Source: Erysipelotrichaceae bacterium
GTDB lineage: Bacteria > Bacillota_I > Bacilli_A > Erysipelotrichales > Coprobacillaceae
Assembly: GCA_018365815.1 (NCBI GenBank)
Contig: JAGZJH010000002.1
Coordinates: 31,333 to 95,332 of the forward strand
Length of the DNA: 64,000 nt
Reading direction: 5' to 3'
Position numbers and translations under genes: made by a program. The notes beneath the pieces are model-generated. The model was given only the letters and a program-made list of their open reading frames with translations. It made no database searches and was not told the origin of the DNA. Below are positions 53,139-61,003 of the stretch, in pieces (position 1 is the stretch's first letter; the number at the start of each line of letters is the position of its first letter).

Positions 53139-54233
53139 ATGAGTATAGAAAAGAAAAGAGAGTTTATTATTAATGTATGTTATTATGGAATTATTTTTTT
53201 AATGGTTTATTTTGGCTTTAAGTATGCCATGAGTTGGTTATTTCCGTTTATTGTAGCGTTTTTTATTGTGGCGATTATTCAATCTGTCATAAAACCAATT
53301 AAAAAAATATTAAAGACTAAAAATGAGAAGGTTGCCATTATTGTTTTATTAATAGTATATGGATTAATAGGGATTGGTTTAGCGTTTGCTTTTATTAAAG
53401 TAGGGATTATTGTATCGGATTTAATTGGTAATTTACCAGATTTAATTTCAAAATATGTAGAACCTACTGTTACAACGTTGTTTAATCAATTAGAAAATTC
53501 ATTTATCAATATGCATCCTTCTTTTATTGAAATATTAGAAACATTAGAAAGTAATTTTATGGATATTGTGATGTCTTTAGCGACTTCACTTTCAAAAAGT
53601 TCATTGCCTTTGATTTCTTCATTTGCTACTTCTATTCCAGTATTTTTAATTGGGCTTTTAATTACGATTATTTCTTCGTTTTTTATTGCCACTGATTATC
53701 ATCATATTAATGAATTTATTATGGCTCAATGTAGTCCTAAGGTAAAAAATTTAATTTATGATATTAAAGATTATACTGTAAATACTTTATTTAAAATTAT
53801 TTTTGCTTATGCGAAAATTATGTCGATTACTTTTGTGGAATTATCAATAGGTTTTATTATTTTAGGAATTGATTCACCTTTTTTAGTGGCATTGTTGATT
53901 TCGATATTTGATGTTTTACCGGTTTTAGGAACGGGTGGAATTATGGTGCCATGGGTACTATATTTACTGATTAACGGACAGATTAATTTAGCGATAGGTT
54001 TATTGATTCTTTATATTATTGTTACTGTCATTCGTAATATTATTGAGCCTAAAATTGTCGGTGATCAAATCGGCGTACACCCTTTATTAATGTTAATAGG
54101 AATGTATGCAGGGGTGAAGATTTTTGGAATGTTTGGGTTAATATTATTTCCGGTTGTTTTAATTATTATAAAGAATTTAAACGATTCAGAAAAAATCCAT
54201 TTGTATAAGAATATTGAAAAGCCTCAGGAATAA
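53139..54233 (+). CDS. AI-2E/PerM-family transporter
   Basis: A 364-residue membrane protein from the ATG at 53139 (TAGGTGA upstream). About eight helices: two near the start (CYYGIIFLMVYFGF, PFIVAFFIVAIIQ), a soluble central part, and a C-terminal block with the family motif FLVALLISIFDVLPVLGTGG and NIIEPKIVGDQIGVHPLLML. Members include TqsA and sporulation protein YtvI; they move autoinducers, ions or unknown solutes. It is a single gene. Confidence 0.85.
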   Translation: MSIEKKREFIINVCYYGIIFLMVYFGFKYAMSWLFPFIVAFFIVAIIQSVIKPIKKILKTKNEKVAIIVLLIVYGLIGIGLAFAFIKVGIIVSDLIGNLPDLISKYVEPTVTTLFNQLENSFINMHPSFIEILETLESNFMDIVMSLATSLSKSSLPLISSFATSIPVFLIGLLITIISSFFIATDYHHINEFIMAQCSPKVKNLIYDIKDYTVNTLFKIIFAYAKIMSITFVELSIGFIILGIDSPFLVALLISIFDVLPVLGTGGIMVPWVLYLLINGQINLAIGLLILYIIVTVIRNIIEPKIVGDQIGVHPLLMLIGMYAGVKIFGMFGLILFPVVLIIIKNLNDSEKIHLYKNIEKPQE

Positions 54234-54246
54234 CCTGAGGTTTTTG
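54222..54246 (+). terminator. Terminator after the AI-2E-family gene
   Basis: CCTCAGG, loop, CCTGAGG, then T residues; the left arm overlaps the end of the gene. Confidence 0.88.
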
Positions 54247-54247
54247 A

Positions 54248-55006
54248 TTAAAAAATACGATAATGTTTTAAAGCATGGATAATTCCTTGTTGATTACAAT
54301 CTGTAGTGATGTAAGTTGCCATGTCTTTTAATTCTTGAACAGCATTTCCCATTGCTATTTTATAATCAACTTCTTTAAACATGCCAATATCATTATGTCC
54401 ATCACCAAAGCCATAGGAAGTCAAAGGTTCGTTTAAATATTCATATAGTTTTTTAATTCCGTCTCCTTTAGTATGGTTGATTGTGGAAGTGTCGGCAGAA
54501 AAATGTCCAAAGTGGTTATTTAAAATAAGGTCATTTTTAAATGCTTGTACCAATTGATTAAATTGTGTGTCGTTTTGATAGAAAATATCCATCACATATA
54601 CTTTGATGTCTTCTTTTTTCCAAGGGTATATACTTCCTTTGGTATAAGGATCGTTAATATCGTTTGTTATGCGGGGTTTATTTGGATAAAATTTGTCATC
54701 TGAAATAAAGGTATAATCTGCTTGATACTGATCACAAATTGTTGAATATTTTTCAATCTGTTGACTTGTTAAAGGGTAGTCGAAAATAACTTGATCATGA
54801 TAGTAAATATATCGTCCATTACTTAATATATAGCCATCAACAAGGCCGTGGAATATTTTATCGACATACGCAAATGGACGACCACTACAAATGAATGTTA
54901 AATGGTTTAATGACTTTAATTTAAGGAGCATTTCTTTATTATAATCAGGTAAAGTTCCAGAAAGAGTTAATGTTCCGTCAATGTCAAAAAAGAATATCGA
55001 TTTCAT
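54248..55006 (-). CDS. Cof-type HAD-IIB phosphatase
   Basis: A 252-residue enzyme from the ATG at 55006 (GAGGTGAAC upstream). FFFDIDGTLTLSG is motif I, FICSGRPF motif II, and SYGFGDGHNDIGMFK motif IV with AMGNAVQELK following. Substrate not predictable. It diverges from the ROK kinase at 55092, so a sugar phosphate is a reasonable guess. Its paralogues are at 1094-1867 and 61004-61771. Confidence 0.9.
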   Translation of the reverse strand: MKSIFFFDIDGTLTLSGTLPDYNKEMLLKLKSLNHLTFICSGRPFAYVDKIFHGLVDGYILSNGRYIYYHDQVIFDYPLTSQQIEKYSTICDQYQADYTFISDDKFYPNKPRITNDINDPYTKGSIYPWKKEDIKVYVMDIFYQNDTQFNQLVQAFKNDLILNNHFGHFSADTSTINHTKGDGIKKLYEYLNEPLTSYGFGDGHNDIGMFKEVDYKIAMGNAVQELKDMATYITTDCNQQGIIHALKHYRIF

Positions 55007-55041
55007 AAAGTTCACCTCATTTATATTTTATCATAATTATA

Positions 55042-55070
55042 TAGAAAGCGCTTATAGTTTTTGTTATAAT
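55042..55070 (+). promoter_or_regulatory. cre-like site with extended -10 promoter for the ROK kinase
   Basis: AGAAAGCGCTTATA (55042-55055) sits where the -35 box would be, and TGTTATAAT (55062-55070) is an extended -10. A CcpA-like protein bound here would block polymerase. Confidence 0.55.
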
Positions 55071-55091
55071 GAAAAAAGGGGTGAATAAAGA

Positions 55092-55982
55092 ATGTATTTA
55101 GTATTTGATATTGGCGGTACTTTTGTAAAGTATGCATTAGTAAGCACAGCAGGTGAAATTTCATCAAAAGGGAAAATTCCAACTTTATTAGATCAAGGTG
55201 TTTCAGGATTTATTGAAAGTTTAAAAGGAGTTTACCAACAATTTAAAGGTCAAGTTGACGGAATTGCGATTTCAACACCGGGAGCAGTAGATGTTGATCA
55301 AGGGATTGTTTATAATGGTGGAAATTTACCATTTCTTCATGAACAATGTTTAAAAGATTTAGTATCAGATGCCTGCGATGGTTTAAATGTAGCAGTGGAA
55401 AATGACGGTAAATGTGCCGGACTTGCTGAAGTATGGATAGGAAGTGCAAAAGATGTTCAAGATGCGGTTGTCATTGCATTTGGAACAGGAATTGCCGGTG
55501 CGATTATTAAAGATAAAAAAATTCATCGCGGTAATCGTTTAACTGCTGGTGAAGTGAGTTTTTTAATTAATAATATGGACCGTCATCAAAAACAAACTAT
55601 TTGGGCACATCAAAATTCTTCATTAGTTTTAGGGCAACGTTTAGGGGCGATTAAAGGAATTGAAGGATTAAGTGGTGAACAATTTTTTGAAATGTTGCAT
55701 CAAGGTGATCAGGATGCTTTAGAGATTTTAAAAGATTTTGCTTATTCTGCTGCAACGCAGTTATATAATTTACAATTAATTTTTGATCCAGATTTAATTT
55801 GTATTGGTGGTGGAATTAGCGAACAACCACGTTTAATTGAAGAAATTAAAAACCAAGTGGAAGTGATTTGGGAGCAAATTCCTCATGTCGCAAAACCAAT
55901 GGTCGTAAAATGTAAATTTAATAACGATTCTAATTTATTAGGGGCATTATATAATTATATGCAAGTTTATCATTTAAATTAA
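55092..55982 (+). CDS. ROK-family sugar kinase, second copy
   Basis: A 296-residue kinase with FDIGGTFVKYALV, the catalytic Asp in AVENDGKCAGLAEVW, AFGTGIAGAII, and IGGGISEQPRLIEEIK. It is close to the kinase at 34691-35596 over its whole length (both end DSNL.GALY.Y). The zinc motif is absent in both. The ATG at 55092 follows AAAAGGGG. Its promoter carries a cre-like site, fitting a role in sugar use. Confidence 0.86.
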   Translation: MYLVFDIGGTFVKYALVSTAGEISSKGKIPTLLDQGVSGFIESLKGVYQQFKGQVDGIAISTPGAVDVDQGIVYNGGNLPFLHEQCLKDLVSDACDGLNVAVENDGKCAGLAEVWIGSAKDVQDAVVIAFGTGIAGAIIKDKKIHRGNRLTAGEVSFLINNMDRHQKQTIWAHQNSSLVLGQRLGAIKGIEGLSGEQFFEMLHQGDQDALEILKDFAYSAATQLYNLQLIFDPDLICIGGGISEQPRLIEEIKNQVEVIWEQIPHVAKPMVVKCKFNNDSNLLGALYNYMQVYHLN

Positions 55983-56014
55983 AAAAGACCTTGTTTATAG
56001 GTCATCAAATCATG

Positions 56015-56044
56015 GTGTTAAGTGATGTACTTAGCACTTTTTTT
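56015..56044 (+). terminator. Terminator after the second ROK kinase
   Basis: GTGTTAAGT / ACTTAGCAC with one G-T pair, then seven T. Confidence 0.8.
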
Positions 56045-56075
56045 ATTGACTTTCTATTTACAAGGTACAGTTGAC

Positions 56076-56399
56076 TTATTCTTCGATAATGACGGCAGTT
56101 CCACTTAAAGTCACCATTAACATACCATTATTAGAACCTAATACTTCATAATCTGTATCTACGCCCACAATGGCATTAGCCCCCATTGTTTTAGCACGTT
56201 CAATCATTTCTTCTAAAGCCGCTTGACGTGCTTTTAATAATTCATTTTCATAGGTACTAGATCGACCACCAAAGAAATTTGAAAAACCTGCAGCAAAGTC
56301 TTTTAAAAAATCAACACCGGAAATAATCTCCCCATAAACTAATCCTTTATACTCTAAAATCTTTTTTCCTTCAATTGAAGTTGTTGTTGTGACAATCAT
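56076..56399 (-). CDS. YbjQ/UPF0145-family protein
   Basis: A 107-residue soluble protein from the ATG at 56399 (GAGGAGG upstream). TTTSIEGKKILEYKGLVYGE, the charged helix with ARQAALEEMIERAKTMGANA, and VGVDTDYEVLGSNNGMLMVT match the YbjQ (heavy-metal-binding-domain, PF01906) family at normal length. The pentameric fold is known; the function is not. Confidence 0.9.
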   Translation of the reverse strand: MIVTTTTSIEGKKILEYKGLVYGEIISGVDFLKDFAAGFSNFFGGRSSTYENELLKARQAALEEMIERAKTMGANAIVGVDTDYEVLGSNNGMLMVTLSGTAVIIEE

Positions 56400-56416
56400 A
56401 TAAATCCTCCTCATTT

Positions 56417-56666
56417 TTAAAGTGATAATAAATATTTTGCTTTTTCATAATCTTCTTTTTTAACGTAAATATAATAATTTTTCATATACTTCATATTTAA
56501 ACCACTAACCTCACGATTATAAACATACGGGTGAACCAGTCCTTTTTGGTGGTCATTACTCTTAACTTTTGTTTTGTATGGAATTTGATGTTCTCCAAGT
56601 AATCGTATGATTTTTGAATAAGTTTCTATATTATTAGTATACAAAATTTTTTTTAAAAAGCCACAT
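56417..56666 (-). pseudogene. Small DUF2007-like protein, frameshift near its start
   Basis: An ATG at 56666 with AAAAAGGGGG 8 bases upstream reads MWLFKKNFVY and stops. If the A-run (T-run on the plus strand, 56647-56654) were one base shorter the frame would continue as ILYTNNIETYSKIIRLLGEH to 56417, ending YYIYVKKEDYEKAKYLLSL. That product (~82 residues) resembles small proteins with an N-terminal YTN and a C-terminal KEDYE.A segment. The ATG-led frame is disrupted; a TTG at 56644 could still start a 75-residue product. Confidence 0.6.
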
Positions 56667-57223
56667 GATCGTTCCCCCTTTTTGAGTTACCTTTCTTTAA
56701 ATATATTTTATCATATTAAAGAAGTTCTTAATAGCAGTAATTATTCATTTTTATGAAAAATTAAACTAGTATTTTGTCTTTTTTTTCTGAAAAATAAGTC
56801 GTTTTTATATTATTATAATTAATATTTTTTAATATATTTAATTTTAAACTACCTAAGAAATTTAGAATTTTCTTTTTTTAGTTACGTTATATTAAATTTA
56901 GTTTGAGAAAGTGTGATGATTTATAAAGGAATTAATAGTTTTTCATATTTTTTTCAATCGGATTAATATGATAATTTAAAAGAAACCTGATATAGAAAAT
57001 TTGATTATCCAGAATTCAGGGATTATTCATCAATCAAAAAACTATTTTACCACGAATTTACCATGAGTGAATGAGCCTTGATTTAGCGGAAAAAGAGTAA
57101 GGGGTATTGTACAAAACTGTATACCTCTTTTGCATCGTTATATTCTCAACACAATAAAAGCGGTCAATCTATAAAGACTAACCACTTTTTATACAAAGAT
57201 CAAAGTTGTGTAATGATAATTTT
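56667..57223. other. Long AT-rich non-coding stretch
   Basis: 557 bases with no convincing gene on either strand. A hairpin AGGGGTAT...ATACCTCT lies near 57101-57126 and a second one at 57157-57188 is the terminator of the leftward gene remnant. Otherwise nothing is seen. Confidence 0.6.
57157..57188 (-). terminator. Terminator after the LURP-one-related remnant
   Basis: Leftward, AAAGTGGT pairs with ACCGCTTT (one G-U), followed by TTATTG. Confidence 0.55.
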
Positions 57224-57691
57224 TTATTTTTTGCGTAACTTTTCAATTGCATCTACCACAAGTACAGTACAAAGAGATAACAGAGTGTCTGCAGAGGCTT
57301 GATATTTAAGATAATAGCAATTTCTAAAACTAAACCATTTTTGTTGAATAGTTGCTACCGTTTCCAAAAGGCTATATATCTCATAATTATGTGAAGTTAT
57401 ATCGCCATTTTACTCCCATTCCTTTTCTTTTAGAAAGACATGAGTGCGAAACAGATGAAACTTCTGTATCAGATGATATTTCTGTCTTTCAAGCATGATG
57501 AGGAAAGAACTAAGAGAGTGAAAGGAACATTGCTTTATTTCAGCGATACACCTATTGTTCATATCGTAAAGAAATACCTTATGCTTTAACGCTATTTTTC
57601 GTGTTACATAGTAAACGGAATTACCGTTCATATCCTAAATATCAAATCTTTCAGAAAGGGATAATTCATTTTTTTTAATACATAATTCCAT
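57224..57691 (-). pseudogene. LURP-one-related (LOR/YxjI-like) protein with two stops
   Basis: From an ATG at 57691 a single frame runs 155 codons to a stop at 57224-57226, interrupted only by TAG at 57637-57639 and TAA at 57409-57411. Read through, it gives KKNELSLSERFDI, stop, DMNGNSVYYVTRKI, FLYDMNNRCIAEIKQ, then KEKEWE, stop, NGDITSHNYEIYSLLETVA, QQKWFSF, and CTVLVVDAIEKLRKK. This is the full LOR beta-barrel order (DENGN.VY.V, L.LYD..G.E.A.I.Q, G.....DYEI, I.KKWFS, VLAIDA). Both stops are single-base changes from sense codons. The biological role of bacterial LOR proteins is poorly known. Confidence 0.85.
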
Positions 57692-57705
57692 ACTTCAATC
57701 TTCTT

Positions 57706-58041
57706 TTATCTGTTTTTATAACAACATTTGACATATGAGTATTCCAATTGTTCCCAGACAAACAAACGAAAGTCCAATGTCTGTTGTTTTTTTGGGGAAA
57801 TTTCTTGTCTGTCATTTTCTGTTATATTGATAACAGGGCAATTTCTTCTTCTAATCAAATATACAATCAATCCTTCGCCGGTATTGTTTCCTAATTGGAG
57901 TATACCCCAAAAACGAGAGTGCTTTAATCCCCTGGTCTTTGCGTCAATCACAATAATATTATGAAGCTGATACAGAAAGAAAATAGCTCCCACAGCTACG
58001 ATAGTGCCAAACATAACAGAAATAATTGTATTCCATTCCAT
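57706..58041 (-). CDS. Small membrane protein of unknown function
   Basis: A 111-residue protein with one N-terminal helix (IISVMFGTIVAVGAIFFLYQ) and a second weak one at ~50-62 (GEGLIVYLI). The DAKTRGLKHSRFWGILQLG segment followed by GLIVYLIRRRNCP is a pattern seen in small Firmicute membrane proteins (D.R.RG..HPKFW....NG.GL..YLI.RR). The tail is basic and ends in CCYKNR, so it may be altered. It lies between two broken genes and may itself be non-functional. Confidence 0.55.
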   Translation of the reverse strand: MEWNTIISVMFGTIVAVGAIFFLYQLHNIIVIDAKTRGLKHSRFWGILQLGNNTGEGLIVYLIRRRNCPVINITENDRQEISPKKQQTLDFRLFVWEQLEYSYVKCCYKNR

Positions 58042-58056
58042 GTAAAATAGTCCTCC

Positions 58057-58463
58057 TTAGAATTTTTGAATAATTTGATACAACAATGCAGATGAACTAA
58101 TTGCTATTAAACAGAAAATACCCAAATGATAAATCTGATTATTAGGTATAAATATACTTAAGATTATTACAACTGCAACAAGCGCGATATTGATAAAAAT
58201 TGCTCCTATCAATTTTTGATTGCTTTTTATAACATTTGTACTTTCTTCCAGATGTTTCATCATCTTTTCATCTCCTTTTAGCAAATCGTCCAAACTTATG
58301 GAATATAAGCTGCTTAATTCAATGACACTGAAAATATCTGGATAAGATTTTTCATTTTCCAAATTAGAAATTATTTGGCGGGATACATTGAGTTCTTCTG
58401 CTACCATTTATTGTGTCAGACCAGAATGTAATCTAGCGCCTTTAATTTCTTGCCTATTTCCAT
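58057..58463 (-). pseudogene. XRE-family regulator with membrane tail, frameshift and stop
   Basis: An ATG at 58463 reads MEIGKK; one base lost near 58450 would turn this into IGQEIKGARLHSGLTQ, then TAA at 58408-58410, then VAEELNVSRQIISNLENEKSYPDI to the end at 58057. This is the full XRE helix-turn-helix (LTQE.VAEELNVSRQ..S..E...), followed by SLDDLLKGDEKMMKHLEES and two membrane helices at the C-terminus. After the stop, 116 codons remain open from an ATG at 58407, but the first helices of the DNA-binding domain are lost. The membrane-tailed XRE type often controls adjacent small membrane protein genes. Confidence 0.8.
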
Positions 58464-58787
58464 ACTTGCGTTTACGCCTTTCAGTGCTTATTATCTATAT
58501 CTAAAGTACAAAGTCTATCAAAAAATTTTTTCAAAGACTATTTTTCTATGTAAATTTTTTTTGTCATACCTAAAAATTAGCCTATTATACCTGATTATAT
58601 CTTGATGATTTATGGCTTTGCAAGGGAATGCTTTTATAGCCTATACTAACAAATCCGCTTAATATCCTTTTTCCTCTTGTTCACCACAAACAGAAAAAAT
58701 ATTGGATATAAATTGGACAGTTACTAAGACAACTGTTACAATGAGGAAAAATAGAGGATTGGCGTCAATGTTTAATTTATGGCGTAA
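58464..58787. other. Intergenic region, no gene seen
   Basis: 324 AT-rich bases between the broken regulator and the terminator of the PTS gene. No frame, repeat or clear promoter was recognised. Confidence 0.55.
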
Positions 58788-58813
58788 AAAAACACTTCAA
58801 ACGAAGTGTTTTA
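58788..58813 (-). terminator. Terminator after the PTS IIB gene
   Basis: Leftward: AAAACACTTC, loop, GAAGTGTTTT-type arms with a T-run to the left; the arms are AAACACTT and AAGTGTTT. Confidence 0.8.
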
Positions 58814-59221
58814 TAATTGGTGTTCTTTTCGATAACTATGAATACGTTTAATGTGCATTACGCTATCTTCTCCGGGAAAATGAAATGGGTTCATTTTAGT
58901 TTGTTTAAATCCTTCGACAACGTCTTTAGCATCTTCGATGACATCTTCAATATGCATTGAACCATACATTTTTGGTGGAAGTAGATAAATTGGAATACAA
59001 TTATGACCATGACGTTCTAAAAATCTTGGCACACTGTATTTTAAATGAGGGCAAGCCATAATTAAATCATATTGATCCATAATTTCATATGAAATTGAAA
59101 ATGGTTGAAAATCTATCATGACTTCATTTTCTAAATGTTTTTCTTTAATTTCTTTTTTAACTTTAGTTGCCATTGCACTTGATGAAAAGCCACCACCACA
59201 ACAAATTAATATTTTAATCAT
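58811..59221 (-). CDS. PTS IIB protein, lactose/cellobiose type
   Basis: A 136-residue protein with ICCGGGFSSSAMATKVKKEI at the start: the phosphorylated Cys is residue 7 or 8 in the family loop CxxGxSSS. YDLIMACPHLKY, then a proline-rich PIYLLPPKMYG, complete the fold. The C-terminal ~35 residues go beyond the usual ~100-residue IIB, and the loop is CCGGGFSSS rather than CxxGMSTS. No IIA or IIC gene is adjacent, so it either serves a permease elsewhere or is regulatory. GGAGATAATAT precedes the ATG. Confidence 0.8.
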   Translation of the reverse strand: MIKILICCGGGFSSSAMATKVKKEIKEKHLENEVMIDFQPFSISYEIMDQYDLIMACPHLKYSVPRFLERHGHNCIPIYLLPPKMYGSMHIEDVIEDAKDVVEGFKQTKMNPFHFPGEDSVMHIKRIHSYRKEHQL

Positions 59222-59295
59222 ATATTATCTCCTTTAACTGAGTTCATTATACAACATTATTTTTGCTTTGAAAAGGCTTACAGTTAAAATGTATA

Positions 59296-59323
59296 TTGAC
59301 AAAAAAATCACAAGTATTATAAT
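59296..59323 (+). promoter_or_regulatory. Strong sigma-A promoter of the ECF S-component gene
   Basis: Consensus TTGACA and consensus TATAAT are 16 bases apart. Confidence 0.85.
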
Positions 59324-59329
59324 CAAGTC

Positions 59330-59347
59330 AGATGTCATGACACATCT
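59330..59347 (+). promoter_or_regulatory. Palindromic operator at the transcription start
   Basis: Perfect palindrome TGTCATGACA (59333-59342) nested in AGATGT...ACATCT arms, 7 bases after the -10 box. A repressor bound here would block initiation. If the downstream gene is the niacin S component, the NAD-metabolism repressor NiaR is the natural candidate; this is inference. Confidence 0.6.
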
Positions 59348-59366
59348 TTAAAAAGGAGGAAGTTAT

Positions 59367-59939
59367 ATGAAAAATAATAGAATACACAAAATGGTGATTG
59401 CAGCTTTATTATGTGCAATTGGAATTATTATTCCAATGTTTTCACCCTTACAAATTAGATTAGAACCGGCTTCATTTACTTTAGCGAGCCATGTTGCTAT
59501 TGTGATTGCGATGTTTGTTTCACCTAGCGTTGCTATTGGGGTATCACTTGGAACAACAATTGGTTTTTTAATGGGCGGATTTCCAATTGTCATTGTCGCA
59601 AGAGCATTAACACATGTTATTTGGGCTGGAATAGGGGCTTATGTGTTGAAGTCTAAACCTCAAATTACTCAAAAAATGTCTAGTTTATTAATGTTTATGC
59701 TAATGATTTCGTTAATTCATGGTTTATGTGAATTGATTATTGTATGTCCATTCTATTTTGGAAATAATTTAGGAACTGGTTACTATGCTAAAGGATTTGT
59801 GTTTGCAGTAGTAGGGTTAGTAGGAATAGGATCAGTCATTCATAGTATGGTTGATTTTGCGATTTCGATTATTATTCAAAAAGTGTTATTAAAAAATAAA
59901 TCAATTCGTTCAATTTGTGTTGTGAAAGAGATTTTATAG
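59367..59939 (+). CDS. ECF transporter S component, possibly for niacin
   Basis: A 190-residue membrane protein with about six helices, the size of energy-coupling-factor substrate-binding subunits. IHKMVIAALLCAIGIIIPMF at the start, FTLASHVAIVIAMFVSPSVAI, SLGTTIGFLMGGFPIVIVARALTH and SLIHGLCELIIV resemble the NiaX-like group. It would work with the shared EcfA/A'/T module, which is not in the window. AAAAAGGAGG lies 8 bases before the ATG. It has a consensus promoter with an operator, so it is regulated. Specificity is a guess. Confidence 0.75.
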   Translation: MKNNRIHKMVIAALLCAIGIIIPMFSPLQIRLEPASFTLASHVAIVIAMFVSPSVAIGVSLGTTIGFLMGGFPIVIVARALTHVIWAGIGAYVLKSKPQITQKMSSLLMFMLMISLIHGLCELIIVCPFYFGNNLGTGYYAKGFVFAVVGLVGIGSVIHSMVDFAISIIIQKVLLKNKSIRSICVVKEIL

Positions 59940-59949
59940 AGGGGTAATG

Positions 59950-59992
59950 AATGAACTTTAGTATGAGTAGGAAATATTAAAGTTCATTTTTT
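59950..59992 (+). terminator. Terminator after the S-component gene
   Basis: AATGAACTTTA / TAAAGTTCATT, 11-bp arms, then T residues. Confidence 0.8.
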
Positions 59993-60030
59993 ATTATATT
60001 CTAATTAAAGCAGTAAACTATTTTAATAAG

Positions 60031-60067
60031 AAAAAGAAAAAAATAAGTGAAAACAACTTACTTTTTT
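60031..60067. terminator. Hairpin after the TtcA-like gene
   Basis: ATAAGT / ACTTAC-type arms at 60043-60048 and 60056-60061, with an A-rich tract to the left and T-rich to the right; acts mainly on the leftward gene. Confidence 0.55.
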
Positions 60068-60078
60068 ACTAGATATAT

Positions 60079-60900
60079 TTATTTGTCATAATCATCTAAA
60101 AAACTATGTTCAATACCATCTTTACGATAACCAATGATGGTATCTAAATTAATATTATGGATACTTCTAAAAATATTAATATCCACATTAGGATAAATTT
60201 TACGATATTGTTTAATCAATTCTTTCATTTCATTACGCTTAGAACCGCCACCTACTTCATGGATTGAACGTGTTAATTTACAAGCGCATTGCAGAAATGT
60301 AAGATGATGATATTCACGCCAACGAATAATATCATTTTCTTTAATAAGATACATAGGTCGAATAAGTTCCATACCCTCATAATTATCACTATGTAATTTA
60401 GGCATCATTGTTTTAATTTCAGAACCATAAAACATACTCATTAAAATTGTTTCAATCACATCATCAAAATGGTGTCCTAAAGCGATTTTATTACACCCTA
60501 ATTCTTGAGCATAACGATATAAATATCCACGTCTCATTCTTGCGCATAAATAACAAGGTGTATTATCTATATGTTCAACGATTTCAAAAATATTTGAATT
60601 AAATATTTTAATAGGAATATTTAACTTTTGAGCATTGTCTTTAATCATTTGTAAATTTTCAGGAGCGTACCCGGGATCCATTACCATAAACTCAACATCA
60701 AAGTTATTTTTACCGTGTTTTTTTAATTCTTGAAAACATTTTGCCATCAACATTGAATCTTTTCCACCTGAAATACATACAGCAATGCGATCGCCATCCT
60801 TAATGAGTTCATATTCATTAATCGCTTTGACAAAAGGACGCCAGATGACTTTACGATATTGTTTAATAATACTTCTTTCAACTTCTTCAAAAAATTCCAT
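60079..60900 (-). CDS. TtcA-family tRNA thiolation ATPase
   Basis: A 273-residue PP-loop enzyme from the ATG at 60900 (GTGAGGATAGTT upstream). CISGGKDSMLMAKCF is the PP-loop, CYLCARMRRG the CxxC for an iron-sulfur cluster, ALGHHFDDVIETILMS the second ATP motif, and CACKLTRS contributes further cysteines. TtcA makes 2-thiocytidine at position 32 of tRNAs; in Firmicutes several relatives act on other sulfur reactions, so the exact product is not certain. Confidence 0.86.
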   Translation of the reverse strand: MEFFEEVERSIIKQYRKVIWRPFVKAINEYELIKDGDRIAVCISGGKDSMLMAKCFQELKKHGKNNFDVEFMVMDPGYAPENLQMIKDNAQKLNIPIKIFNSNIFEIVEHIDNTPCYLCARMRRGYLYRYAQELGCNKIALGHHFDDVIETILMSMFYGSEIKTMMPKLHSDNYEGMELIRPMYLIKENDIIRWREYHHLTFLQCACKLTRSIHEVGGGSKRNEMKELIKQYRKIYPNVDINIFRSIHNINLDTIIGYRKDGIEHSFLDDYDK

Positions 60901-61003
60901 AACTATCCTCACTTTCTTGAGTTCTTATTTATTTTGACGGAATTTAAAAGATAATTCAACTATTTATGTAGTTTTTTGTTATAATTTTAAACGAGGTGAA
61001 TCT

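Noticed and set aside
56417..56644. TTG as the true start of the small protein
   Set aside because: The strong ribosome site fits the ATG at 56666; the TTG has none, so a frameshifted longer gene is the better reading.
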